A stretch of 64,000 nt of DNA from Chlorops oryzae (taxonomy: Eukaryota; Arthropoda; Insecta; Diptera; Chloropidae), in the NCBI GenBank assembly GCA_020466095.1, contig CM035806.1, positions 163,450,379-163,514,378 of the forward strand, in the 5' to 3' direction. The position numbers and the translations under genes were made by a program. The notes below the pieces were generated by a model that was given only the letters and a program-made list of their open reading frames with translations, had not been told where the DNA came from and ran no database searches. This document shows, in pieces, positions 38,646-49,562 of this stretch. Positions within the stretch are counted from its first letter, which is position 1. The number at the start of each line of letters is the position of its first letter.

Positions 38646-39233
38646 AAGTAAGGGTGTTATAGTCAGGCGAGCCTGACAATAGAATACCCGACACAGACAC
38701 ATAATTTTTAATATCAAGAGGTGTTTAAGGGCATAAGGAGCCCCATATACCGACTTTTGTTAAATTTTTAAATGAAAACCGCCCTTTTGCCACGCCCACT
38801 TTTCAAATTTTTTTGGAATTCTAATCGGACCCTTATATATACGCTCAAATTCTAAGTTTCATTGAAATATTTCAATAAAGTCTGATTTTGAGGCATTTTT
38901 GGGATTTTTGTGACAGACCCTAGTACTAGAGGTACCCTTAATAATGGTCCGATCGAAAAAATTTTTGGGAAGGACGTTACTGGCTATCAAGGAAGTATAC
39001 GAGCCAATTTTTGTTCAAGTCCCATTGGTATTTCGGGAGTAGGAGACAATTTTTGAAACACGCCCTTATGCCACGCCCACTTTTCCAATTTTTTGAAATC
39101 GTATTACTTGCCTTTAAACATGTTCAAATATCAAATTTCATCAAAATATCATGAAAAACTTCGATTTTAGAGCAGTTTTTGTGATTTTCGTAACAGACCC
39201 TAGTACTGGAGGTACCCCTAAAAATGGTCCGAG
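38646..39233 (+). mobile_element. DINE-1/Helentron-like interspersed repeat, copy D (3'-truncated)
   Basis: It starts AAGTAAGGGTGTTATAGTC with the perfect GTCAGGC-GA-GCCTGAC hairpin and AATACCCGACAC. Both internal AGTACT(A/G)GAGGTACC blocks are present at about 38922 and 39212. Similarity ends within the GGTCCGA motif that normally continues into ATCGGGTCC, so the tetranucleotide repeat and the 3' stem-loop are missing. Confidence 0.78.
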
Positions 39234-39950
39234 AATGGGATCAGTTCTGAAACTCAAAAAATTTGCTCTACTTTTCCAAATATATCAATGGAATCGAAAT
39301 TTTGTGCTTGTTTCAAAGTCGATGAAATTCATGCTTTGACAAGAGTTGCAAAAGGAGACGCAATTCCGCAATTCATTCGCAATTCACGGGCAAATTGAAA
39401 AGAATACGACTCTTTCGTGTTTATGAAAATCCTCTGAATCTGTCCAATCTGGGATGCGGAGAAGTTTCTATAATACCCTCAATTGCTTATTAACATTTTC
39501 GTTTGCGAATTGAAAAGCATCTTTTTCGATCCAGTATAAACTCCATTGGAATTTGGCAATTGCAATTGGAAAAAAGGAGCAAATTTATATGTTCGAATGG
39601 CACCACCGACAGGAACGGTTCCCGACGAAATGCTTCGGGGCGTGGGCGTAAAGCTGTGATTCATGCCATCGAACAAAAGAAAGCGCGCGAAGGAGAGTGA
39701 AGAAGGGACGAGGAAAGAGTAAGGAGGCGGAAATCAGCTTGTTGCCGGCCTTGTTCGGCCTCGATTTCCGCACTGCTTTCAAAAGAGCTTAACTCGCGTC
39801 TATTTTTTTTTTTTTTTTTTACGGAAAAGTCAAGACGACTTGGCACACCATTCTGGATATTTTGCCAGGGAATATTCTTAAAGTAAGCATTTTTTTTCAA
39901 TATTTTTTTTGAATTTTTTTTTCGAAGGCGATTTTTTATATATATTATAT

Positions 39951-40930
39951 TAGGTGTAGTAAAAAGAATCCATTTATGTTTCAATAGATGGAGTTATTTA
40001 AATCTGCTCTCGCTTATAAGTGATCGTGTTCAGTAGGGGCATTTGAAAGATGAAGTTCTACTAAAAAGCTTTTTTGACGTTTTTGAATTGATTCAGTTTT
40101 GTTTGGGCTTGTCAAAGATGGCATCACAAAGAAAAATTGCTCATTTTACAGTTTTTCTTTAAAAGAAAACGCAACCACTCTGAAAATGTGATAGCGTTTA
40201 GACCTGATACTGTAAAAAGCCAATTATGCGCAATTTTTTTGTCGATTCCGTTCCGGTAATTCGATGTCAAATCCCACCACTGAAGGCCAATTGTCGAAAA
40301 TGTCGTAAAATCATGGAAATTATCGGTTATATGTTGGACTGTTTCGATTGCAAAAGCTAAAGATTGCACAAAAAACCGTTTCCATTTGTGGGCTGGATAC
40401 AAAAGAAGCTCGATGTTTCCACACGAGTTCTAAAAAAACCTCATGACCGAATTTCCAATCTGCGAATTGCTGAACCGCAACAAAATGAATTTCTAATTTG
40501 ACTGGTGATGAAAATGGGCACTTACGACAACGTCAAGCGAAAACGGTCGTGGTCGCAACACGGTGAACCGGCGGAAAAAGCCTTGACGGCCGGAAGGTTT
40601 TGTGTGGGGTGGGTTAAATTATCTACTTATGCTCCCATAGGAAAACTCTTAAGGAACTCTATGTCAACAATTGGACCGTCTGAAAAGCAAAACCCAATAA
40701 CGCAGCTTGGAAAGGAAGAAATTTTATAGTCAAGGCACCACCGAAGGACCCCAGAAAGCTTCCGGGGGTGGGTCCTGATTCCATCCATGACAAAGAACCG
40801 GAAAATGGGGCAGGGAAAAAAGGGCGGAAAACATTGTTCCGGCCTTTTGGGACTGTTCCCAATTTTTCAAAAGGAACCGGCTTTTTTTTTTTTAAAAGGC
40901 AAAGTTTGGCAACCGGATATTTGCCAAATT
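39951..40930 (+). pseudogene. Decayed mariner-family transposase
   Basis: Several frames on the plus strand together match a mariner (DD34D) transposase in order. First comes a helix-turn-helix region relic with RPIVENVVKIMEII (about 40265-40325), then KKLDV and DRISNLRIAEPQQNEFL near 40390-40500, then the strongly characteristic YDNVKRKRSWSQHGEPAEKA at about 40525-40584. After that come degenerate remains of the central catalytic region to about 40850. Stops and frameshifts interrupt it throughout, so it cannot be functional. A possible 5' terminal repeat starts TTAGGTGTAGTAAAAAG at 39951 after TA. The 3' end is not identifiable. It lies just downstream of the bab gene and is an old insertion unrelated to it. 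Confidence 0.72.
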
Positions 40931-41242
40931 AAATAACTTTTTTTTTAAATTTTTTTTGAAAATTTTTATTTTTTTTAACATTTTATTTATATTATATATT
41001 TATGTATATTTTTTTGTTTTCTTAATTTAAGAAGAGTTTCTCAAAGTCACTTCTAGGGCCTTAATAGTGGTATGTACTTACAGTTAAGCATGTGCCTCCA
41101 ACATGATTACATATACGTGTATGGATAAAATCTATATGTCTATGCATGTGTAAACGTATGTTTGTAGTAAACGCACATTTATATGTATGTGTGTGTTTAT
41201 GAGTAAATATGTTTTTGTCTGTGTGTCTCATTTTTTTTTTTT

Positions 41243-41248
41243 TTTATT
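41243..41248 (-). promoter_or_regulatory. Candidate polyadenylation signal for the bab gene
   Basis: TTTATT on the plus strand reads AATAAA on the minus strand, about 165 bases downstream of the TAA at 41412. Another AATAAA lies at 40982-40987. In AT-rich sequence such hexamers are common by chance, and drosophilid bab transcripts have long 3' UTRs, so this is only a candidate. Confidence 0.25.
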
Positions 41249-41411
41249 AGTTAATAAATAGCAGTCATATGAATTCTTTTTTTCTTTTTTCTATCCTTTT
41301 CCTTTCTCATCTTTGTTTTCTTTGAGGGGTCTCTCAAAGAGACGCCCTTCGTTAAAAGCGGCGCACCAAATGCCGCATTCAATGTGGGTTTTTGCCAGTG
41401 TTGCACTGTGT

Positions 41412-42522
41412 TTAATCCTCGTGTGGCAGCTCGGTTGCCTGATGCTCGAGCTTGATTTTCATGATTGGCGAGTCTTGCAGCTGCTGCGTGTACGCCGTTG
41501 CGGTGGGGTTCGCCGTGGACGATGGATTACTGGTGTGCGGTGTGGCCGTACCGGGGCCCTGCAGCACTTTGAACGGCCGCTGCAGCTGCCGCAGCGGCTG
41601 CAGCATTCGGATCGGGATTCCCGAAGAAATCGCTCATGTCCTGGGTGGCGAAAAAGTCCTCGAAGCGCGGACTCTTGTTAACCGACTTCTGCAGCAGTCC
41701 ATTGGCAATCGCTTCGAAATCGATGCCCGGCGGCAGGCTGTCCAGGAATCGTTTATTATATGCGTAGTTCGGATGCTCCTTGGCCTTGAAATGACTGAAA
41801 GATGCCGCTGCTGCGGCCGCCGCTGCAGCTGCCGCCGCTGATGACGACGATGTTGATGACACTGGCGATTGCGTGGGTACGACCGATCCGGCGATCGATT
41901 GATTTTGCTTCTGTCCCATTCCGCCCGTCGAGCCACGCGCCTGACTTCCATAATGTCGCGCGTGCAGAGCTTCTTTCAGCTCGGCCCGTTCGCGCTCGCG
42001 CTCCCTCTCTCGCTCGCGATCACGATCACGCTCGCGCTCTCTCTCCCTCTCGCGCTCACGCTCGCGCTCACGCTCACGCTCACGTTCGCGAGCGGCAAAG
42101 CTAGCCGCGGAGGACTGCTGATGCAGTGGACTGCCGCGTTGCGCCGGCCCATGGCCATGCCCAGTGGGCAGTACATTCAAACCGGGTATTCCCATTAGAC
42201 CCAGGGCGCTCAGGTCCGCTAAACTATCGGACGCACGACGCTCATTTTGTTGTTGTTGCTTGAAGCTGGCCGACACCTGCTCTTCGATCTCCGAGCGCTG
42301 TAGATACGCCGGCGATTTGTACATATTCATGTTCATGTTCATCGATTGGGCGAGCGGCGAGACCTGTTGTTGCGACATTATCTGACGCCGCAAGTTCTCG
42401 GTCATTGTCGACAGTGGGCTGGGCGAGTCCGGTGGGGCGAGTGCTGCATTTTGAGCAGCCAGCTTCACAACATTATGATAGCCATTCGCTGCGGTCGGAT
42501 TGCTAGCCGTTCCGAAGGCGGA
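41412..42522 (-). CDS. bab1: Bric-a-brac protein, terminal coding exon (probable frame break near the 3' end)
   Basis: The exon starts after the acceptor CCGATTGCAG (AG at 42523-42524) in phase 0 and continues SAFGTASNPTAANGYHNVV, then KLAAQNAALAPPDSPSPL, which fits my recollection of the bab1 C-terminal region. It contains an Arg-Glu alternating segment (about 41975-42095), a Ser run followed by about 13 alanines (41800-41850), and conserved-looking blocks KEHPNYAYNKRFLDSLPPG and DFFATQDMSDFFGNPD. The frame used to that point stops at TAA 41527-41529, soon after a second alanine run. An overlapping frame from the same alanine run reads PFKVLQGPGTATPHTSNP and ends ...SPIMKIKLEHQATELPHED then TAA at 41412-41414. 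The latter looks like the genuine C-terminus, which would need a one-base frame change in the GC-rich alanine codons (about 41571-41610). I give the exon end at the later stop; the shorter end (41527) is the alternative if the sequence is exact. Confidence 0.85.
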
Positions 42523-42697
42523 CTGCAATCGGCAGCAAGGAAAGAAGAATAATAAAAAGAACAAGAAGAAGAGGAAAAACAGGAAGAAAAAAAAAATTAG
42601 AGAGCATATTTATTGGGGACTCCCCAATCGAAAAGCTGGAAAAGTAAAAATTGGGGCAAAATTTTCTTCGAAAAAAAAAAAAAAAAAAAACACCTAC
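42523..42697 (-). other. Intron between the Psq exon and the terminal exon of bab
   Basis: The donor is GCG|GTAGGT at 42697 and the acceptor is GATTGCAG|TCC at 42523. Length is 175 bases, phase 0 on both sides. It contains a polypyrimidine-rich stretch near the acceptor and a 20-base T run on the coding strand near the donor. Confidence 0.85.
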
Positions 42698-43131
42698 CGC
42701 ATGCGATGCAGCTTGTCCATTGGCGTACGCTGGATGTCCGATTTCTTCTTTTATTTCGCGATAATCGCGAAAGACGACGGCTTTTATGACAGAACGAATC
42801 AACTCTTCGGGCCACATGCCGAGCAAAATGCGCTGTGGGCGACCACGCGCCTTCGGCCGGGGATCGGTGCCGCCGTCCAAGGACGGTCCAAGCATATTAT
42901 GCACACGATTTGCATAGAGAACGAAGGTCGGATAGGGTATATCGTATTTCCGGGCCGCCTGCGACAGCGAGAGCCCCTCCTTTAAGACGCTGAATATTGC
43001 TTCGGCCATTGCCTCGGGGCGCCATGACTTCAGCGGACCCCGCTCGCGGAATCTCAGCTGCTGTACGAGATTTTGTTGATTAGTGTTCCAGCATTTTTGC
43101 CACATCGACTGCAGTTGGTACTGATAGCTGT
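42698..43131 (-). CDS. bab1: Bric-a-brac protein, exon with Pipsqueak DNA-binding domain and AT-hook
   Basis: Bab proteins are nuclear BTB transcription factors that pattern leg, antenna, ovary terminal filament and abdominal pigmentation in Drosophila. This 434-base exon (145 codons counting the split first codon) runs from DSYQYQLQSMWQKCWNTNQQ to GHPAYANGQAASHA. Counting from the upstream exon, the Psq-type helix-turn-helix covers about residues 50-104, with GLSLSQAARKYDIPYPTF as its core, followed by an AT-hook at about 114-123 (RPKARGRPQR). This Psq plus AT-hook order is the Bab conserved domain. The next segment, ILLGMWPEELIRSVIKAVVF, fits my memory of Bab1; Bab2 has a different sequence (WPDE-type) there. 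Acceptor CGTCTGCAG|ACAGC and donor GCG|GTAGGT give matching phases (1 and 0). The BTB domain is encoded elsewhere, outside this window. Family is near certain; bab1 rather than bab2 is likely. Confidence 0.95.
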
Positions 43132-43283
43132 CTGCAGACGGAGGAAATTGAAAGAAAATAAGCCACAAAAAAAAAAAATGAGAACATGAGAGATCCGGCA
43201 ATGAGAAATGATCAAAGCAAACGAAGGACAACGGCCGGGAGAAATTTTTTTTTTTTAGGAATGCAAATATTATATCAACTTAC
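43132..43283 (-). other. Intron between the linker exon and the Psq exon of bab
   Basis: The donor is GCTG|GTAAGT at 43283 and the acceptor CCGTCTGCAG|A at 43132. It is 152 bases long and phase 1. The split codon G|AC gives Asp, keeping the frame open across the junction. Confidence 0.88.
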
Positions 43284-43350
43284 CAGCAACCGATGAGGTT
43301 GTTGCTCCACTCATCCAAGGATGTGCGGCACTGCCTTCGATCATTTTGGC
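43284..43350 (-). CDS. bab1: Bric-a-brac protein, 67-base linker exon
   Basis: On the minus strand the acceptor CTGCTTACAG is followed by 22 complete codons, AKMIEGSAAHPW then MSGATTSSVA, plus one base of a split Asp codon, and the consensus donor GTAAGT. The exon is too short for open-frame scans but its phases (0 in, 1 out) join exactly to the Psq exon. It encodes the linker between the N-terminal BTB part and the Psq domain. No further upstream coding exon is recognisable up to 64000. Confidence 0.85.
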
Positions 43351-43874
43351 CTGTAAGCAGAACGCAAAGAATAGGCATAAGAATCGAGTGGAAATTTCGA
43401 ATCGAAATCGTAGAAAAAGGAAAGAAAAGGAAAGGAAAGGAAAGGCAAGAATGATGAGAGAAACGAGGAAAGCGCGACAGACGAATTGAATAGATTAAAA
43501 TGTGAATTTGCTAATCGTTGTGGTATTTTTCCATTCACCCTGTGCCCCGTGCCCCTGCCACCCTTCCCCGCCCCTCTCCTCTACCACTTTTTGTTGGGTA
43601 GAGGTCATAAAAGTTTATTAACGCCATAATGTGTTGCTAAGCATTTTGTATGCAAGACACCATCGAATTAGCCGACGTTTCAGCATGACCGCCTCTCGGC
43701 CTTCTAAATACTTCGGCATATTCTAAAAAAGAACTTTGCGATTGGTTTCTTCCCCCACCTCTTTCTGTTTTTGTTTTTTTTTTTTTTTTTTTTCCTTTTT
43801 CTAAGAAGAAGACGCAAGAAATGAGAATAGTTTTCTCCATTTATTTATCGTTTTTAGACAAGCATTCGAATCGT

Positions 43875-43876
<2 letters not shown>

Positions 43877-43905
<29 letters not shown>
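43877..43905. repeat. (GCC)n trinucleotide repeat
   Basis: About nine CCG/GCC units within the bab intron. A similar run lies at 48231-48262. Both open in Ala, Gly or Pro frames without conserved flanks, so I do not treat them as exons. Confidence 0.85.
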
Positions 43906-43906
<1 letters not shown>

Positions 43907-44370
43907 GAAGGCAATGACACTCGCAAATGGCCTCTCAGAAGAAAGAAAAGTAATAAAAAAAATGAAAAAAAATTAATAAAAAAATTGCGCCGCAACATAT
44001 CTTCAGGTTGAATGCCTTCAAGCTCTTCTGCATTTCTGTTTCTATTTTCTATTTCTTTTTTTTTTTCAAAATTTTTTTTAACTGCTTTCCTAATGAGCAA
44101 AACAGAAATGGTAACGCTATTAAATTCCTATACATTTCCTATATCAACGAAGGCATTGAATCGCCTCGTGTGCAAAAACCGTGTAACTTGCGGATGCAAA
44201 TTTACTTCCGGTGAGAGAAAATAAACCGACGAAATTTATTACTTCATTTGGCATGTAAATATATACGCATCCATACATGGCCAATGAAATGAAGGATATC
44301 CTTAATTTCTCAAAATGTCCTCAAAGCTTTCACGATAATTCAAAATTCTTCAAAAGTTCAATAGCTGAAC

Positions 44371-45108
44371 TTAGGGGGACCTTCTGGTCTAGAATTTTTT
44401 GAAAATTGATTTTTTTTTTTATATATATTTCGGAAGAATAGACTTTTAAGAATATGCTGGCAAAGTTTCGTGAAGATATTGACAATATTTGTTTTGCTAC
44501 AGCCTTTTTAGAAGGTGGAGACAGCAGGCAGCGCGCTTGATCAAAGCAACTTTGAACGCGTTTATCTCAAAACTACTTTTTTTGACCTGGTGTGAATGAA
44601 AACAAAAAAACCATCAAACCGATTTGGCTGGAATTTTTATATATTATTCATAACATCAATGGCTATGGCCCGAACTAGAATCGAATTTTTATTTCAAGAA
44701 CTTCATATTTTTTCATTAAAAAAATGGTCAAAAAAAGGGGAGTTTTTGATGGTTGAAATAAAAAATTGCGCCATTTTGTCAATTTAATAAAAAAATTTTT
44801 TATTCTAGTTCCTGCCATAGCCGCATTCATTCTGATTAATAACATATTTTTGTCTTTTTTTTTTCGATTACCAGAACTGCTAAATTCTTTCACACCACGG
44901 AGGTACTTTTTCAAAGAGGGTCCACTTCAACGCCATTTTTAAAATAAAAAAAAAAAAAAAAAATTACAACAACATTTTTTATTTTTTGTCAATAAAGAAT
45001 ATAATAAGCCTGCATACTTAGAAAATCGTTTTTTATTTGGTTTAATACCAAAAAAAAATCATGAAAATACCCTAAATTTTCGTGCTCTAGACCAGAAGGT
45101 CCCCTTAA
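44371..45108. mobile_element. TTAA/TTA-flanked terminal-inverted-repeat element, about 730 bp
   Basis: The left end is TTAGGGGGACCTTCTGGTCT and the right end in reverse complement is TTAAGGGGACCTTCTGGTCT, continuing with AGA on both sides. The inverted repeat GGGGACCTTCTGGTCTAGA is 19 bases without mismatch. The flanks fit either a 3-bp TTA duplication or a 4-bp TTAA duplication with one change. No transposase is encoded: the interior is AT-rich with many A and T runs. The ends resemble those of the smaller element at 46941-47124. Confidence 0.75.
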
Positions 45109-46842
45109 TCGGTTTAACGTGATTCTTTCGAAGCGATTAAGTTTGAGGGGAGCGGGGCGGGGGCGGGAAAACGTCCAGATTAACAATTTCAAGCACTGCT
45201 ATTCAATCGAATAGCGCCCTACAATATGCTTCATTTATTGCTTTTATTACATTTTATCAGTAAAAAATAAACAAACAAACAAAAAAAACACAAAGACTCA
45301 TATTTATGGCGATTTCTGCTTGTCCCAAATGATTGATGTTAGCCCCAACGCAATCGTAGGACTTACGAAAATTAATAGACCAGCAGAAAAGGGGGAAAAC
45401 GCTAGGGGTAAAAATAGAGCAAATTATTTGCATGAAATTTTCTTTTTTTTTAGCTCGCCCACCCCTGGCCCAAACTCAATCGCATTTATTGTTAATACAT
45501 CAAATAGCATGTACTGCTCCTGAAGCCCAAATGCCCGAAGCTATTCCATAATTCAAACGAAATACCAAGGCAAGAAAAAAATTTTTAAATTTTATGTAGA
45601 AGAAAAAAAAAAGGAGAGCAAGAAAAAAGAATAAAGAACAAGAAATAAAATTTAAAAAACCAGCAGAAAACCTCATCTACATATCAAATAAACTAAAAAG
45701 CCATCAACAAAGTGTTTTACTATTCCATTTTTTAGCAACACCAGCACCAGCAGAAACGACGACAGCAACAACAACAACAACAACAACAACAACAGTTATA
45801 TGGCACAATCCTTAAGCGTTCACCCGACTCTCGATGCCAGACTTCTCGTTCAAGTCGAATCGAGCTGAGGCGAGCCAAGCCGAGCCGATTCAAGCGGTGT
45901 CGAAGAGAGTGGAATGGAGGCGAACTGAGAGCTGAGGAGTCTTGTCAAGTTTGGTTCACTTGCCGTCAGATGGAGCTCGCTATAAAAATGCTTCCGACTT
46001 TTATTTCAATTATTCATACACTTTATTGCCTTTTCCTAGGCACACACACACACACACAAGGCCTCACACACAGCCACAGAAGGATGCACCGACATAAACA
46101 CCCAATGAAGCGGTGCTAAATCTTTTAGAAAGCACACACACACACACACACGCACACATTGTTAGAAGGGCTGCGGTAAAGAAGACGGCATTCCTCGACA
46201 CAATAGGCACAAACTTCCATTCGGCGGTCCAGGCAGCCCAACGCCCGACCCAAGCCAACTCACAGTCCTCCTGCCTACCGCCGCTTGTATTCGCGGCAAA
46301 AGGGGCCTAAAAATTTCTTGTTTTTCTCCGCCGTTTTCGTTAATTTAAAATATTTTCGCATTTTTTATGCATTCCAGTGCGCGCCTTTTTATCGCACACA
46401 ATCATAATTTTCATTGGTGTTGGCACTCAAACAAACACACACACACACACACACTCACACATGCACAACCGTGCACGTTAACACGAAAACATGCACATGC
46501 ACTATAAAGACATGTCGGATCTAAACATGGCCGTATAACGGTCTACCATTGAGTCATCCGAAGCAGCAGATATGTATATGTAAGTACTCATTGCAATTGG
46601 CATTAACCCATTCATAAGAAAATTTATTAACTTCTCTCATAGACATGCACATTGTTCGCATGGTAGCACTATTTTTATCGAGTGTTGCCACCTCCCAAAA
46701 AAAGCCTTAATTCGACTTAAGATGGAAAGTTTCGGCCTTAAATCAAATGCAAATACACCAAAACAATCCCGAACAGGGGTGGGCTTAAATTGATTGAAAT
46801 TTAATGAAAAACAGAAATAAAATAAAATTTTTAAAAATTATA

Positions 46843-47198
46843 TACAGTGTACTCTCTCCTTGCGGACACTCCTCTTAAACGGACACTCCTCTTTTCCGGA
46901 ACTCTCTAGCGTTTCTGCTTCTCAAATAATGTCCTCTTAAGGGGGTCTTCTCATTGAAAACCCGTTTTTTAGCGCAGATCTTGCTCGACAAAGAAGGCTA
47001 TATCCTCTAAACTATTTCGAATTTCAAAAAATCCTTTTAGGGGCATATTCACAACTACCCAAGCTATAAATAAATGCAAAAAAAAAAAAAGTCGAAAAAA
47101 AAGTTGCTCAATGAGAAGACCCCCTTAAGCGAACACCTCTCTTAAGCGGACATATTTTTCTGTCCCGTAGGCGTCCGTCTAAGAGCGAGTACACTGTA
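46843..47198. mobile_element. TA-flanked MITE (pogo/Tigger-like ends) hosting a nested element
   Basis: The left end is TACAGTGTACTCTCTCCTTG and the right end in reverse complement is TACAGTGTACTCGCTCTTAG; TA lies at both edges. Inside the arms the motif CTCTTAAGCGGACA and variants recur. The total of 356 bases includes a nested 184-base element at 46941-47124; without it and one TTAA the host would be about 168 bases, close to the related MITE at 49391-49562 (172 bases). No coding capacity. Confidence 0.82.
46937..47128. mobile_element. Nested TTAA-flanked MITE
   Basis: The element at 46941-47124 has perfect 17-base terminal inverted repeats GGGGGTCTTCTCATTGA and is flanked by TTAA at 46937-46940 and 47125-47128. 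Removing it and one TTAA restores GTCCTCTTAAGCGAACACC, which aligns with GTCCTCTTAAGTGGAGTGTC of the related MITE at 49391-49562. That fixes the insertion site and supports a TTAA target. TTAA targets are typical of piggyBac-type elements, but the GGGGG end is not the usual CCC end, so the superfamily is open. Confidence 0.8.
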
Positions 47199-49390
47199 AT
47201 ACTTCAATTCGAGTGATTTTTTCTTCAGTGTAGCCGTGCATTCATTTAAATATAACATGGCTTACATGGTCAACGGCGAGGTTTATTACTCTCCTTCGCA
47301 GACATTCGGTCATGAAGCAGAATATTTCACGCTGCAACACGAAGGCACGAGCCCAGGCAATAAACTACTTACAACGCGAATTTCAAGGAAAATGGGAGAA
47401 AAAAAAAAAAAAAAAAAATTATATTATTTAATGCTCAGTTTTTTTTTTTGGTTCGTGAGATTAGAGGAGAAAGACTACAATGGAATGTTTCATGGATGTT
47501 CGGAGGACCTACAACTGAAGGGTAACAGTGCCAAAAAGTTTATCAAATATTCTTCCGTTTGTTCTCTACACTGTAGGTAAATAGACTCGATTTGTTCGGT
47601 GGAAAAATTCAATAAGAAATTATGACCAATAATGACACTGTCATCGCTGATGATGAGAATTCCTGCTCGGGTTTTTGATCAGCATTGTTTATTGTCTCGA
47701 ATGAGTCATTCGATATCAATATCCCATATGAATAAGAAAATTGATCATCGCCGCTGAGATCGTCATTGATGACGACACTTCCTCTTGGGTAAACTTTTCA
47801 TTCCTTTTGTGCTCACGGACGTTTCCCATTTTCTTAACTAATTTTATATGATTTCCTTTTTTATATATTTTTTTTTTTTTTTTGTTCTGAAACTCTCGAA
47901 TTAATTAAATAAAACGGAGCTCTTCTAAAATATAATCACGCCAGACAAAGGGGCGCAAAAGGAGCAAGCGAGCGAGCGAGCGAGTGAAAGGAGAAGAAGG
48001 CAAATGGTACGAAAGCGGTTAACACTGAAGGAAGTCGCAATCTCGTTTTTCTTTTTTTTCGTTTTCTTTCTTTTAATTCATTTAATTCAATTCCATTCGT
48101 TAACTTTGTGCGATTTTCCGCCCATTCCGTTGATTCGTCTCCTTCTTTCTTCTGTCCCTGTTGTAGTCATACACTTCTAGCTTGCTCTCCTATTTGTGCA
48201 GCCACGACTTGGTGGCGAGCTCATCTCCCCCGCTGCCGCTGCCGCCGCCGCCGCCGCCGCCACCAGCGAGAGCGCCTTTGACGAAAATCGACGAAGAATA
48301 AATACTGCACCCTCTATCGCCTCCCCAAAACGGGGCCAGCGCCGTCATCATTGCCACCCACTATCATCCAACGCCATTCTCGGCGTCTCACTCACTAGCT
48401 GACTGACTTATTTCATATAATAATTTATTTAATTAACTTTTCCGCTGCTGTTACAATTTTCTATTTAAATTTATTGATTATTTTTGTCCTGTTCGAGCTT
48501 CTTTTGTTCTTCCGTTCTTTCGATTTCGATTTGGGTTGAATTTTTTTTTTTTTTTTTTTTTTTTTTTCTGACGCAACTTTTCTTCTTTACATTTTTTATT
48601 TAATTCTATTTTATTTTAATTTCGCTTCTGCATTGTCGTAACTTATCGTAACGTGATGTAACGCAACGTTACGGAACGTAGCTGCTTGCCTCGGGTTCGA
48701 ATCAGTTCTCTAAGGGACGGACAGACGAAAGGAAGAAGGAAGAAGTGGAGTGCCAAATGGAACGGGCATGGGGATGCGGAAGAGCAAGACAGAAAGACAG
48801 AAAGAGAGAAAGACAGAAAGAGAGAGAGAGAGCGTGAGTGATGAAGGGGGAAGGAACCGGGCGAATTATAATTTCATACAGCTCATTTTTAGTTCGAAAT
48901 TGCTTAGTGGAGAAAATCGCACCAATACGAAGACATTTTCACACAAAATTGCTCTATGTGTGTGTGTGTGTGTATGCAAAATTTTATTTTAAGGTTAGAA
49001 TGTCAGTAAAATTTATTATACATACACACGTAGATAAATGCATATAAATAAATAAAGCCATATCCAGAGTATGCACACGTCATACGTTATAAATGCATGC
49101 ACAGACCGATCAAAAACACACACAAGGACACACAAACACACACACCGAAAAGCGTACCCAGTTGGCAAAAACTTCGCAGCTAACTTCAAGTTTGCCTCTT
49201 GTTAGACCGACTAACGGGACAGTGTTTTTTTTTTTTTTTTTTTTTTTTTTGCTTAAATAATAACATTTTCTGAATGATTTTTGCTCAGAATTTCATAAAA
49301 ATTGATCGGTTGTCGTCAGCAATTTTGTGCGGATATTCGACAAACACACATGCACAAATTCATACATGCCTTCACACACATACATGCATG

Positions 49391-49562
49391 TACAGTGTGC
49401 TTTCTCTCTTAATCTCGGATGCCAACGGGACCGAAAACTATATCCGCTTAACGGGGGTGATCGCTTAAGAGAAAAACAATTTGATAAGCAGAAAACAAAA
49501 GCATTCCCCAAAAAGTCATTGTCCTCTTAAGTGGAGTGTCCGCAAGGAGGGTGTGCACTGTA
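49391..49562. mobile_element. TA-flanked MITE, uninterrupted relative of 46843-47198
   Basis: The left end is TACAGTGTGCTTTCTCTCTT and the right end in reverse complement is TACAGTGCACACCCTCCTTG, with TA at both edges and 172 bases in total. Internal GTCCTCTTAAGTGGA and CCGCTTAACGGGGGT motifs match the family. No coding capacity. A degenerate relative lies at 61431-61500. Confidence 0.75.

Noticed and set aside
41802..42198. Plus-strand frames of about 100 codons opposite the bab terminal exon
   Set aside because: Shadow frames of the Arg-Glu and alanine repeats on the coding strand.
45463..46784. CCCACCCCTG at 45464 and CAGGGGTGGG at 46775 as ends of one hAT element
   Set aside because: They face outward in the wrong order for the two ends of one element, and no matching partners or 8-bp duplications were found.
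48196..48402. Alanine-rich frame around the (GCC)n run
   Set aside because: Low-complexity repeat translation; no conserved flanking protein sequence and no splice-phase match to the bab exons.
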